Source of the DNA: Saprospiraceae bacterium
GTDB taxonomy: Bacteria; Bacteroidota; Bacteroidia; Chitinophagales; Saprospiraceae
Assembly (NCBI GenBank): GCA_027488855.1
Contig: JAIYAV010000390.1
Span: 1 to 45,064, forward strand
DNA length: 45,064 bases
Direction of reading: 5' to 3'
Within the stretch, counting starts at the first letter, position 1; the number at the start of each line of letters is the position of its first letter. The position numbers and the translations under genes were made by a program. This document shows, piece by piece, positions 32,087-40,625 of the stretch. Below the pieces are notes generated by a model. That model did not search any database, had not been told where the DNA came from, and saw only the letters and a program-made list of their open reading frames with translations.

Positions 32087-32596
32087 ATGAAAAAATTGAG
32101 CTTGTTGAGCATCCTTTGCCTTTTATTGGCTGCTTTTTCTTGTTCCCAACAGAATGATGATGATTTGTCTACCCCAGCCCCAGCGCTGGAGGGATTGGGT
32201 GATGTGGACCACTTCGTATTTGGCACTTTTTACGGGCGCTGCCTGGGCAATTGTACCCACACTTTTAAACTAAAAACCAGTGGCTTGTTTGCGGACAAGG
32301 TGGATCGGGGTTATCCAGAGCCAGGCATGGAGTTTGAAGACAAATCACTGTCTAAAGCAGACATTGAGCTGGCAACCAAATTATTTAAGGATTTTCCCGA
32401 GGAATTGTATAAAGAAGAAGGTGAAATCCTGGGTTGCCCGGATTGTGCAGATCAAGGTGGCTTCTATTTGGAAATCCAGATTGGCAAAAGTGCTCCAAGA
32501 GTTTGGCGAATCGACACGGATGATAGCCGGATTCCTGCGTACCTGAGTGCATATACCGCTAAGGTGCGCAAGGTTGTGGAGGAATTGCAGAAGTAG
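32087..32596 (+). CDS. small lipoprotein with paired cysteines, unknown function
   Basis: A 169-residue predicted lipoprotein. The signal peptide ends in AAFSC with the lipid-bearing Cys at residue 19. An acidic linker follows. The mature domain has two cysteine pairs, CLGNC (FYGRCLGNCTHTFKL) and CPDC, which could be disulfides or a metal site. The first resembles the C-x-G-x-C turn of some small Bacteroidota lipoprotein families, but I cannot assign a domain. It starts 54 nt after the ketosynthase stop, so co-transcription is possible. Confidence 0.75.
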   Translation: MKKLSLLSILCLLLAAFSCSQQNDDDLSTPAPALEGLGDVDHFVFGTFYGRCLGNCTHTFKLKTSGLFADKVDRGYPEPGMEFEDKSLSKADIELATKLFKDFPEELYKEEGEILGCPDCADQGGFYLEIQIGKSAPRVWRIDTDDSRIPAYLSAYTAKVRKVVEELQK

Positions 32597-32629
32597 GGAG
32601 CTGAGTGAGGTGTCCCAAAGCGACACTTT

Positions 32630-32706
32630 TTAGCACAAAGGACACAAAGAGGGGCACAAAGGACACAAAGTTAGACGTTGACGACGCTTTGCGTCCTTTG
32701 TGCTAA
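32630..32706. repeat. inverted repeat of CACAAAGGAC units (copy 2)
   Basis: The inner arms 32630-32649 and 32687-32706 match at 19 of 20 positions; AAGCGACA (32618-32625) and TGTCGCTT (32710-32717) extend the pairing outward. A second GCACAAAGGACACAAAG unit is tandem to the left arm, and GACGTTGAC lies inside, as in the copy at 12809-12965. It lies between the convergent ends of the lipoprotein and subtilase genes. Confidence 0.85.
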
Positions 32707-32725
32707 TTATGTCGCTTGGTGATTT

Positions 32726-34402
32726 TTACATCTTCACCACCTTTTGAACCACCATTTCCTTTCCTCCCCAGCGCAAATGCAAGATGTACATCCCTTGGGG
32801 CCAACTATGCGCATCAATTTCCACCAAACCGGGAAAATCCGCTGGAATATTAACTTGCTGACCGTACATGCGCTGCCCTTGCAGGTTGAATACTTCCAGC
32901 GTCGCATTTTCAATAGCTTGAGTAGTCCGAATGGGTACCAGCAATTGTTCATGAAAAGGATTGGGATGGGCTAAAAGCTGTGGGCTGTTCTGCGCTTCCG
33001 CATAACAATAAGCCGAAAGCAAACGTAAACTTTTATCGGCCCGCAGATATCCTCCGGTGACTACTTTTCCTTGTAAATCAGCGATTGGTTCTACTCCATC
33101 CAAGATCAGTCGCCGGGCCAGCAGGGCGGCTTCGGCTGGAGATTGCTGGGCTAGATCTGCTAATTGGACGCAGGGTGAGGAATACAAAAGGGCAATTGCT
33201 CCAGCTACTTGGGGGGCTGCGAACGAGGTGCCCGAGAATTCCCGAAAACCTTCACGTAGTCGAGTACTTAAGATATCTTGTGCCGGAGCGGCTAAATCTA
33301 CAGTATTGGGGCCATACCCTTGCCGAAGTTTTCCCCGACCATCGATATTGGTTACGACCATCAAATAATCGCTAGGACAACCCGCAGGCATGTCCCCCAA
33401 TTCTTCGGTATTTTCCAATTCTTTCCCCGCTGCATTGATGGTTAAAATACCTTGACTCCCCAGGTTATCAAGAAAAGGACACCAAATGGGATAGTCTGCT
33501 GAACGCAATCTTGGAATACCCCAGGAGGCATTGATGGCTACAACATAAGCTCCTTTTTTACCTCCTGTTTCGTTGTACAACTTGCGTTGGGTATAAATGT
33601 AATTGAAACCTCGAAGCACGATTTCTTCGCTGGTGCTACCAAGTCCCCATCCAATGGTCATTAATTTTACATTCCAATTTACCCCGCTAATTCCAATTTT
33701 ATTGTCTCCCTTAGCACCAATGATTCCGGCAATGCCTGTACCATGTCCACTACCATTCAAATCATCGCTAACATCATCGTTAAAACGCCAAACATTCCAA
33801 CCTCGATAATCGTCTATATATCCATTCCCATCATCATCGATCCGATTATTTGGAATCTCCTGAGTATTTCGCCATAGGTTTGGGCGTAAGTCCTCATGGT
33901 CGGTATCAGTCCCAGTGTCAATGATTGCCACAACGATACTATCTCCGTGAGCAGTTACCCCGCCAGTAGTCGTGTCCCAGGCTTGCTGCAACCCAATGTC
34001 CAAACCGCGGTTGCCCCCATTTTGCCCCTGATTGTACCACTGCCACTGTTGGGGAAAGAGAGGGTCGTTGGGGGTAGTGCCACGCAATTCTACGTAGTGG
34101 TTGAATTGAGCGAGGGCAACAGTAGGGTCTTGACGCAGCAGGTTCAGCAATTGGTTTTCCGCAATACAATTCGGATCGAATTGTATTTTCCAAATGTTGA
34201 GTGCTGCTGCTACAGGTACAAATGCCTGGATGCAAGTATAGCCTGCTTGCGTTTTTTTCTCCAGTTTATTTTGCGCCCACAGGGTAGCATCGCTATTGGG
34301 CTGGAGTTGCAAAAGGATTTCGCCCGTTACGTGGCTTGGCGCCTGTGCATTCAAAAACCAGCTACATAGGCACAATCCAAGGAGTGTAAAAATTTTGTGC
34401 AT
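32726..34402 (-). CDS. T9SS-secreted subtilisin-like serine protease (S8)
   Basis: A 558-residue secreted protease. It has a signal peptide (IFTLLGLCLCSWFLNAQ), an I9-like propeptide region (~25-110) and an S8 catalytic domain (~115-450) with D162 (AIIDTGTD), H220 (GSGHGTGIAG) and S393 (SGTSFAAP). A T9SS type-A C-terminal sorting domain follows (HPNPFHEQL to VVQKVVKM). The residue that normally supplies the oxyanion-hole Asn (AAGN) reads AAGK (K327) here. Calcium-type acidic loops occur (RIDDDGNGYIDD). It is expected to act outside the cell. It is divergent from the TonB receptor gene and convergent with the lipoprotein gene. Confidence 0.92.
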   Translation of the reverse strand: MHKIFTLLGLCLCSWFLNAQAPSHVTGEILLQLQPNSDATLWAQNKLEKKTQAGYTCIQAFVPVAAALNIWKIQFDPNCIAENQLLNLLRQDPTVALAQFNHYVELRGTTPNDPLFPQQWQWYNQGQNGGNRGLDIGLQQAWDTTTGGVTAHGDSIVVAIIDTGTDTDHEDLRPNLWRNTQEIPNNRIDDDGNGYIDDYRGWNVWRFNDDVSDDLNGSGHGTGIAGIIGAKGDNKIGISGVNWNVKLMTIGWGLGSTSEEIVLRGFNYIYTQRKLYNETGGKKGAYVVAINASWGIPRLRSADYPIWCPFLDNLGSQGILTINAAGKELENTEELGDMPAGCPSDYLMVVTNIDGRGKLRQGYGPNTVDLAAPAQDILSTRLREGFREFSGTSFAAPQVAGAIALLYSSPCVQLADLAQQSPAEAALLARRLILDGVEPIADLQGKVVTGGYLRADKSLRLLSAYCYAEAQNSPQLLAHPNPFHEQLLVPIRTTQAIENATLEVFNLQGQRMYGQQVNIPADFPGLVEIDAHSWPQGMYILHLRWGGKEMVVQKVVKM

Positions 34403-34462
34403 TGGGTCAAAGTTTAGGTCGGTCTAAGTTTTGAACGCAAGTAGGGTGTTTTTATTTCCGAG

Positions 34463-34496
34463 TTTAGATACGGTCTGCTCATTTTAGCTAATTTTG
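34463..34496 (+). promoter_or_regulatory. promoter of the TonB-receptor operon
   Basis: The -7 element TAATTTTG (34489-34496) fits TAnnTTTG exactly. A weak -33 element TTTA (34463-34466) lies 22 nt upstream. The predicted start near 34503 gives a short leader to the ATG at 34527. Confidence 0.5.
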
Positions 34497-34526
34497 TCCA
34501 TTATTTCCCATCGAAACAGCCTTTGA

Positions 34527-36734
34527 ATGAGAAAACTGCTTTGCGCCTTACTGATCCTCTCCGCTATTTCCCTTTTTGCCCAAAAAACCGTCAGCATCAA
34601 AGTTCGCGATGCACTCACGCAGGAGCCCTTGTCGGGTGCGGCCATTTTGGTGGAAGGGTTCAACATTGGGGGGCAGACTGATTCGGCGGGCTTGCTCATT
34701 TTGAAGGATGTTCCAGCTGGAGACCAGATTCTGCAATGCCGCCATCTGGGCTACCGTACGCAGCAACGCAGTGCTACTTTTCCCTTGGCCAAAAACGTCC
34801 AAATCGTCTTTTCTCTGTTTGAAGTAGAGGAAGATCTGGAAGAAGTAGTCATTCGCAGTACCCGCAGCAGTAGAGCCATTGCGCGGATTCCGAGTAGGGT
34901 AGAGGTCATCACCCTGGAAGAACTGGAAGAAAAAATCAACATGAAACCCGGCGACGTCCGCATGTTGCTCAATGAAAGTACAGGCATTCAAACCCAACAA
35001 ACTTCGGCAACTTCGGCCAATGCCTCCATCCGGATTCAAGGTTTAGACGGGCGCTATACCCAGTTGCTGCGCGATGGGCTACCGATGTACTCAGGTTTGT
35101 CCAGTGGCTTGGGTCTGCTGCAAATTCTGCCCTTGGATCTCAAACAGGTGGAAGTCATCAAAGGCTCAGCCTCGACGCTTTACGGTGGCGGGGCGATTGC
35201 GGGTTTGGTCAATTTCATCACCCGCCAACCCGAAGAAAAACCCCTCACCCGCCTTTTGGCCAATGTGAGTTCAGCAGGTGGGCTCGACCTTAGTGCTTTC
35301 ACCAGCCGGAAACTCGACGATGACGTAGGCTTCACCCTTCTGGCTTCGCGCAACTCGGGCTCCTCCTACGATCCTGCCGATATTGGTTTTTCCGCTATTC
35401 CCCGTTTCAATCGTTTGAGCATCAATCCCCGCTTTTGGTTTTATTTTCAGGAAAACACCACCATTCAGGCTGGATTCAATTACAGCACTGAAAACCGCCT
35501 GGGTGGCGACATGAAATACATCCGTGGGTTGGCGCAATGGGGCTATTTTGAACGCAACAAAAGCAATCGGTTTGCGACCCAGTTGCAAATAGACCACAAA
35601 TTCAACAAACGCCTACAATTTAGTTTGCGCAACAGCATCGGGCGCTTTAATCGGGATTTGACTCAATCGCAATATCGTTTTGATGGTGCCCAGTTGAACT
35701 CTTTTTCGGAATTGCACGCCCGCCTACGACCTGACAACAACCGGGAACTGATCACCGGGATCAACTACCAAACTGAACATTTTGAAGAGGGTACGCTACA
35801 AACCCGCCGCAATCCCCTCCCGCCGCGCAACTACGACCTGCGCAATTTTGGCACCTTTGCCCAATACACCTGGAGTCCCACTGAGCAGTACACCCTGGAA
35901 GCGGGCTTGCGCACGGATTTGATTCAGCAATATGGAGCGGTGGTATTGCCACGCCTGGCCGTTTTGTACAAAATGACCAAGGATTTTTCGGCGAGGATCA
36001 ATATCGGCTTAGGCTACAAAGCTCCTACTTTATTTACTGAAGAAAGTGAAGCCCTGGCCTACCGAGGGATTGCTTTGCCAGATGCAGATGCCCTCCGGCT
36101 GGAACGCTCTTTTGGGGTCAATTTCGATTTCAATTATCAGGGCAGTTTTGAATTGCCTTTTTTGGACGAGGAAATCACGTACAGTTGGAACCAGTTGTTT
36201 TTTTATACCCAATTGAATCGTCCGTTGATATTGGAAGCCCAAACCCAGGGATCGCCCTATCACTTCATCAACCTGGACGGCAATTACACGACCAGAGGCA
36301 TTGAAACAAATTTTAAATTCAGTTACCAGGAGCCCTGGAAATTATTTGTAGGCTATACCTTGACCGACGCGAAACGCAAAGATGGCGGCACTTCAGTCCA
36401 ATTGCCCCTGACGCCCAAACACCGCATCAATACAGTGCTGATATATGAATTGGAAGACCAGTGGCGTTTTGGTCTGGAAGCCTATTATTTTAGTCCCCAA
36501 CGCCTGAGTGGTGAGGATACACGCAGCCGGGCCTATTGGATTTGTGGATTTATGGGCGAAAAAAGCTGGGATAAGTACACGTTTTTTCTCAACTTTGAAA
36601 ACTTTTTGGACGCCCGGCAAACCCGCTATGGGGCCATTTATTCCGGTTTTCCCAACAACCCTTTGTTTAAGGAAATTTATGCACCGATGGATGGTTTTGT
36701 AGTGAATGCGGGGGTGAAAATTACTTTTGAATAG
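34527..36734 (+). CDS. TonB-dependent outer-membrane receptor (BtuB/FhuA-like, CarboxypepD_reg N-domain)
   Basis: A 735-residue receptor. Signal peptide 1-19 (LLCALLILSAISLFAQ). A carboxypeptidase-regulatory-like beta domain (~21-105, VRDALTQEPLSGAAILVEGF) is characteristic of Bacteroidota receptors. The plug (~115-235) carries RIQGLDGRYTQLLRDGLPMYSGLS and IEVIKGSAS-type signature VEVIKGSASTLYGGGAIAG. A 22-strand barrel follows. It imports a ligand too large for porins (siderophore, corrinoid, peptide or glycan) using TonB energy. There is no SusD partner, so it is not a standard SusCD pair. It heads an operon with an oxoamine-synthase-like and a serine-hydrolase gene. Confidence 0.92.
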   Translation: MRKLLCALLILSAISLFAQKTVSIKVRDALTQEPLSGAAILVEGFNIGGQTDSAGLLILKDVPAGDQILQCRHLGYRTQQRSATFPLAKNVQIVFSLFEVEEDLEEVVIRSTRSSRAIARIPSRVEVITLEELEEKINMKPGDVRMLLNESTGIQTQQTSATSANASIRIQGLDGRYTQLLRDGLPMYSGLSSGLGLLQILPLDLKQVEVIKGSASTLYGGGAIAGLVNFITRQPEEKPLTRLLANVSSAGGLDLSAFTSRKLDDDVGFTLLASRNSGSSYDPADIGFSAIPRFNRLSINPRFWFYFQENTTIQAGFNYSTENRLGGDMKYIRGLAQWGYFERNKSNRFATQLQIDHKFNKRLQFSLRNSIGRFNRDLTQSQYRFDGAQLNSFSELHARLRPDNNRELITGINYQTEHFEEGTLQTRRNPLPPRNYDLRNFGTFAQYTWSPTEQYTLEAGLRTDLIQQYGAVVLPRLAVLYKMTKDFSARINIGLGYKAPTLFTEESEALAYRGIALPDADALRLERSFGVNFDFNYQGSFELPFLDEEITYSWNQLFFYTQLNRPLILEAQTQGSPYHFINLDGNYTTRGIETNFKFSYQEPWKLFVGYTLTDAKRKDGGTSVQLPLTPKHRINTVLIYELEDQWRFGLEAYYFSPQRLSGEDTRSRAYWICGFMGEKSWDKYTFFLNFENFLDARQTRYGAIYSGFPNNPLFKEIYAPMDGFVVNAGVKITFE

Positions 36735-36760
36735 CCAGCAAGTAGATAGATTTTTACAAC

Positions 36761-37822
36761 ATGTATCAAATCAATCAACTCCCCAGTCGAAGCACCCAAA
36801 TCGACGGGGAATCCTGGCTTTATTTCAGTGGTACAGGCTACCTGGGTGCAGCCTGGAATGAGGATTTACAAGCCCTGGTGCAAGACGGCATCCAAAAATT
36901 TGGCTTGCATTTTGGAGGCTCCCGCTTGTCCAATATCCAAATCAACATTTTTGGCGAAGCCGAGGGATTTCTGGCTCAATATGCCGGGGCAGAACAAGCC
37001 TTACTGCTGTCGTCTGGCACCCTGGCGGGGCAGTTGTTGATGAAAGTATTGGGGGCTCATGGCGAAGTATTTCCGGCACCGGGCGCACATCCGGCCATTT
37101 GGGCAGGGTTTGGACCAACGATAAAAAGCTGGGAAGATTGGGTGCAAAAAGTACAAGAACTGGTGAGTCAGCCTGGCCCGCCCTTAATTTTGGCCGCCAA
37201 TTCAGTTGATCCATTGTACGTACGGCAGTTTAATTTCAATTGGTTGCCGGATTTAAAACCCCAACGGGAATTGATTGTGGTGATTGATGATTCACACGGC
37301 TTTGGGGTATTGGGTGAAAATGGGAGGGGTGTTTACCCACAGATTATTTTGCCCGCTGGCGCTGAATTATTGGTCGTCAGTTCCTTGGGTAAAGCCCTCG
37401 GCATTCCGGCCGGGGTAATCCTGGGGCCAAAATCCTGGTTGGATCGTTTGCTCCGCAATCCTTATTTTGGTGGGGCCTCACCCCCTTCGCCTGCGTTTTT
37501 GTGGGCACTATTGCAAGGGCAGGCGGTTTATGAAAAAGCGCGGCAGAAACTGCAACTAAACGTCCGTCAATTCGTACAATATTTATCGACGGGTTCAGAT
37601 TTTCATTTTTTTTCAGAATATCCCGTATTTTATACCGCAAATTCTGGACTAGCAGCGTTCTTAGGAGAGCGGAAAATCCTGATTTCCAGTTTTCCATACC
37701 CCACGCCGCAGGATGACTTGGTTACTCGCATCGTGTTGAGCAGTCTACATACTGATGGCGACATTGAAGCCTTGATTAAAATTTTACAGTTTAACCTTCA
37801 ATCTCAAAAACCACGATCATGA
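36761..37822 (+). CDS. PLP-dependent alpha-oxoamine-synthase-like enzyme (BioF/KBL fold)
   Basis: A 353-residue fold-type-I PLP enzyme. Features of the alpha-oxoamine synthase group: HFGGSRLSNIQINIFGEAE near the N-terminus, H110 at the PLP-stacking position (GAHPAIW), D176-D177-S178-H179 with the following GFGVLGENGRG, and the Schiff-base lysine K211 in SSLGKALG. Family members condense an amino acid with an acyl-CoA (BioF, KBL, SPT, ALAS). It is about 30-40 residues shorter than typical BioF. It starts 26 nt after the TonB receptor gene and overlaps the next gene by 4 nt (ATGA). No other biotin gene is nearby, so BioF itself is unlikely. The substrate is unknown. Confidence 0.8.
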   Translation: MYQINQLPSRSTQIDGESWLYFSGTGYLGAAWNEDLQALVQDGIQKFGLHFGGSRLSNIQINIFGEAEGFLAQYAGAEQALLLSSGTLAGQLLMKVLGAHGEVFPAPGAHPAIWAGFGPTIKSWEDWVQKVQELVSQPGPPLILAANSVDPLYVRQFNFNWLPDLKPQRELIVVIDDSHGFGVLGENGRGVYPQIILPAGAELLVVSSLGKALGIPAGVILGPKSWLDRLLRNPYFGGASPPSPAFLWALLQGQAVYEKARQKLQLNVRQFVQYLSTGSDFHFFSEYPVFYTANSGLAAFLGERKILISSFPYPTPQDDLVTRIVLSSLHTDGDIEALIKILQFNLQSQKPRS

Positions 37823-39078
37823 GTAGATCGATCCTCATTGTTTTTTCTTTCTGTTTGGCTTGTCTGCCCAACTTAAACGCGCAAAAGAACACCCTGCGTT
37901 TGATTTTGGAAAAACAAGGCTCCGGGATGGATTCCATCCTCAGTAAGGTAGACCGCTACCAGGTGCAGATCATCTACACCCAGATTGATCGCGACGCCAA
38001 TAATTTCCCTTCCTTTCGATCCTTTACGTACAACTTGGACACCAATTTGTACTACTATCCAGCCAGTATGGTGAAAATGCCCGTCGCATTTTTAGCGCTG
38101 GAAAAACTCAATCAAATCAAGGTGGAAGGTTTGTCCAAATTCAGCCCCATGCATACGGGTGCCGGACGTTCGCCCCAAACTTCGGTTACGGAAGATACCA
38201 GCGCGGAGAATGGCCAGCCATCGATTGCGAATTACATCAAAAAGATTTTTTTGGTGAGTGACAACGATGCCTACAATCGTTTGTACGAATTTCTGGGCCA
38301 GGAATACCTGAACAAACAGCTTTGGAACAAGGGTTACAAGCGCAGCCGCATCACCCATCGCTTGTCGGTACCGGGTTTTGATGTGGAAAGCAACCGGTAT
38401 ACGAATCCAATTACTTTTTTTGACAGCCTCAAAAATCCGATTTTCCAGCAAGGGCAGGTGATGAGTATGGCTTACCCTAAGCTCAATTTGCGCAAACAAT
38501 TGCAAGGTAAAGGCTACATTGAAGGCGATTCTACCCTGATCAACCAGCCTTATGATTTTTTGAATCGAAACTACGTTGGTTTGGAGGAAATGCACGACAT
38601 GCTCAAAGCGGTATTGTTCCCCGAGGCGGTACGCCCCGAACAGCGCTTTGACCTGAGCGAAGAGGATTACAAATTTTTGTACAAATGTATGTCGACTTAT
38701 CCTCGTGAAAGCACCCATCCAGCTTATCCCGAACACGCAGAAGAAGACAATTATGTGAAGTTCCTCCTGTTTGGGGATAAAAAACCTCCGATGACCATCC
38801 CCAACAACATCCGCATTTTCAATAAGGTAGGCTTGGCCTATGGCTTCCTTAGTGATGTCGCCTATGTCGTAGATTTTGAGAATGGCGTTGAGTTCATGGT
38901 TGCCGCCACCATCCGGGTCAACAACGATGAGATTTTTAATGACGGCAAATACGAGTACGATGAGATTGGTCTGCCGTTTTTGGGTAAGTTAGGTCAGGCG
39001 ATTTATGTGCACGAATTGCAGCGGCCTAAGTTGGTGCGGCCGGTTTTGGCGAAGTTTAAGATGGAGGAGGGTGAGTGA
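37819..39078 (+). CDS. exported serine hydrolase with class A beta-lactamase-like fold
   Basis: A 419-residue exported protein. Signal peptide (LIVFSFCLACLPNLNAQ). The active-site set of class A beta-lactamases and low-MW PBPs is visible: S83-M-V-K86 (SxxK, PASMVKMP), S147-D148-N149 (SDN, in VSDNDAYNRL) and K336-V-G338 (KTG box variant, FNKVGLAYG). It is longer than the ~290 residues of true class A enzymes, with a large insert (~185-330) between the SDN and KTG boxes. It may hydrolyse or bind peptide or ester substrates, and beta-lactamase activity is not implied. Translation is coupled to the oxoamine-synthase-like gene by ATGA overlap. Confidence 0.82.
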   Translation: MSRSILIVFSFCLACLPNLNAQKNTLRLILEKQGSGMDSILSKVDRYQVQIIYTQIDRDANNFPSFRSFTYNLDTNLYYYPASMVKMPVAFLALEKLNQIKVEGLSKFSPMHTGAGRSPQTSVTEDTSAENGQPSIANYIKKIFLVSDNDAYNRLYEFLGQEYLNKQLWNKGYKRSRITHRLSVPGFDVESNRYTNPITFFDSLKNPIFQQGQVMSMAYPKLNLRKQLQGKGYIEGDSTLINQPYDFLNRNYVGLEEMHDMLKAVLFPEAVRPEQRFDLSEEDYKFLYKCMSTYPRESTHPAYPEHAEEDNYVKFLLFGDKKPPMTIPNNIRIFNKVGLAYGFLSDVAYVVDFENGVEFMVAATIRVNNDEIFNDGKYEYDEIGLPFLGKLGQAIYVHELQRPKLVRPVLAKFKMEEGE

Positions 39079-39133
39079 TTTTAAGGATGTAAAAAATCAA
39101 CTCATTCTGAATGAAACGATAAACCTAAGGCTC

Positions 39134-39164
39134 GCTCCCCGAAAGTTTCAAACTTTCGGGGAGC
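39134..39164. terminator. 31-nt near-palindromic terminator between convergent genes
   Basis: GCTCCCCGAAAGTTT and its exact reverse complement are separated by a single C at 39149, giving a 15-bp arm hairpin in either strand. It separates the serine-hydrolase gene (plus) from the histidine-kinase gene (minus) and can stop transcription both ways. Confidence 0.75.
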
Positions 39165-39176
39165 TTCAAGCAACGC

Positions 39177-40523
39177 TCACACCTTAAACACCAAACTAAA
39201 CTTCGCCCCATTCCCCAACTGCGAGTCCACACCCAGCACCCCACCGTGCAACTGCAAAATTTGCCGGGAAAGGCTCAGGCCTACGCCCGTCCCATCTTCT
39301 TTGGTGGTGTAAAAAGGAATAAAAATCTGTTCCAGTTTATCCGGTTCAATGCCGGGGCCATTGTCGCTGACCTCCAGGGTGGCGCGTTGCGTCGTTTGAT
39401 CGAGTGAGCTGCGGATGTCAATGCGGGCATTGGTCTGTCCTTCCAGGATTTCCACTGCGTTTTTGATCAAATTGATGAGCACCATTTCAATTTGATCCTG
39501 ATCCATGCTGATTTCAAGTCCATCTGGTTGGATGTCGTAAGTCAAACGGATGCCTTTGTCACGTAGAGTGGGGGCAAAAAGAGAAGTGATGCGTTGCACC
39601 AGTGGCAGTACCAGCACCGGATCCATATTGGGCTTGGGAATGCTGGTGAAAGTGCGGTAAGCATTGACGAAGTTCATCAAACCATTGGTACGGTTTTCTA
39701 CCACTTCCAGGGCTTCATTCAGGTCTTGCCAGGTTTCAGTATGGCCGTGATCGGGTTCTTCCATTTCCTGCTGGACAATGTCGCGCATGGTCGACACTAG
39801 CGAGGCGATAGGTGTAACCGAATTCATGATTTCGTGGCGCAATACGCGGGTCAGGTTTTGCCAGGCTTCCAGCTCTTTGCTTTCCAGTTCGGATTGGATG
39901 TTTTGGATGGCTACCAGTTTGATCAGTTTGCCCCGCATCCGAATGGCGGTACTACTGATCGACAATTGCCGGTCTGCGGAGGCTTGAAACAATACACTTT
40001 CGCCTGAAATGAGGTTTTGCAACAAATTTTGCAATTCTGGATTGTCTTCTTGCAAATCCTTCAAGGTTTTGAGCCGATACAAGCCCAAAAGCCGCAGAGC
40101 CGCATTGTTGATCAACTCAATCCTGCCCGATTCATCAAAGGCCAATAAACCCGTGTTGACATGTTGAACGATGGTTTGCAAATACTGGCTACTGGCTTCT
40201 TTGTCTGCCCGAACCTGCCGAAAAGCATCCAATACATCGTTGAATTGCCTGCTCAATTCCCGAAAAGTAGAATCGTCCTGATTGGCAGCAAAACGCACTG
40301 AAAAATCATCGTAACGCACCGATTCCAGAAAACGCACCAATTTCCGGTTGGTGATGTTGACGTAATTGAACAAATTGACGACGCGCCAGAGCAGCATGAT
40401 GATCAGCAGGGCGGTCAGCGCCATTTGGTTGGACTGCGGCAAAGCCCAGGCAATTGCTCCGATCAACACCACGATCAGCAGAATGCGCAAAACCAAACCG
40501 GTAGCAAAAGTGCGAAGGTACAT
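39177..40523 (-). CDS. sensor histidine kinase, NtrY-like
   Basis: A 448-residue inner-membrane kinase. Two membrane segments (~9-28 and ~33-50) are separated by only a few periplasmic residues, so there is no sizeable external sensor. A HAMP-like linker comes next, then a PAS domain (~112-210, VNTGLLAFDESGRIELINNAA) and the phospho-acceptor H230 in LRHEIMNSVTP (the HE-x-x-N form common in NtrY/NtrB types). The ATPase domain has N (LINLIKNAVE), G1 (DNGPGI), F (FIPFYTTK) and G2 (GTGVGLSL) boxes. It lies downstream of the NtrC-like regulator gene on the same strand, with a palindromic repeat between them. It would sense a membrane or cytoplasmic cue. Confidence 0.93.
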   Translation of the reverse strand: MYLRTFATGLVLRILLIVVLIGAIAWALPQSNQMALTALLIIMLLWRVVNLFNYVNITNRKLVRFLESVRYDDFSVRFAANQDDSTFRELSRQFNDVLDAFRQVRADKEASSQYLQTIVQHVNTGLLAFDESGRIELINNAALRLLGLYRLKTLKDLQEDNPELQNLLQNLISGESVLFQASADRQLSISSTAIRMRGKLIKLVAIQNIQSELESKELEAWQNLTRVLRHEIMNSVTPIASLVSTMRDIVQQEMEEPDHGHTETWQDLNEALEVVENRTNGLMNFVNAYRTFTSIPKPNMDPVLVLPLVQRITSLFAPTLRDKGIRLTYDIQPDGLEISMDQDQIEMVLINLIKNAVEILEGQTNARIDIRSSLDQTTQRATLEVSDNGPGIEPDKLEQIFIPFYTTKEDGTGVGLSLSRQILQLHGGVLGVDSQLGNGAKFSLVFKV

Positions 40524-40545
40524 TGTGGGTTGAGTTGGGTTGAGG

Positions 40546-40625
40546 AGTTGAGGAGTTGAGGCTACCGCAGAAGCTTAGGCAAGGCCATTGTCAAAATCGC
40601 TCGCGGTAGCCTCAACTTCTCAACT
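40546..40625. repeat. palindromic element with GTTGAGGA arms and conserved 50-bp core (copy 1)
   Basis: The 23-nt arms 40546-40568 and 40603-40625 match with one mismatch. The outer part of each arm is GTTGAGGA-type tandem sequence; further GGGTTGA repeats lie at 40526-40545. The core (40561-40610, GCTACCGC...GCGGTAGC) matches the reverse complement of 45013-45061 at about 44 of 50 positions. The right arm overlaps the stop codon of the NtrC-like gene by two bases. Confidence 0.9.
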
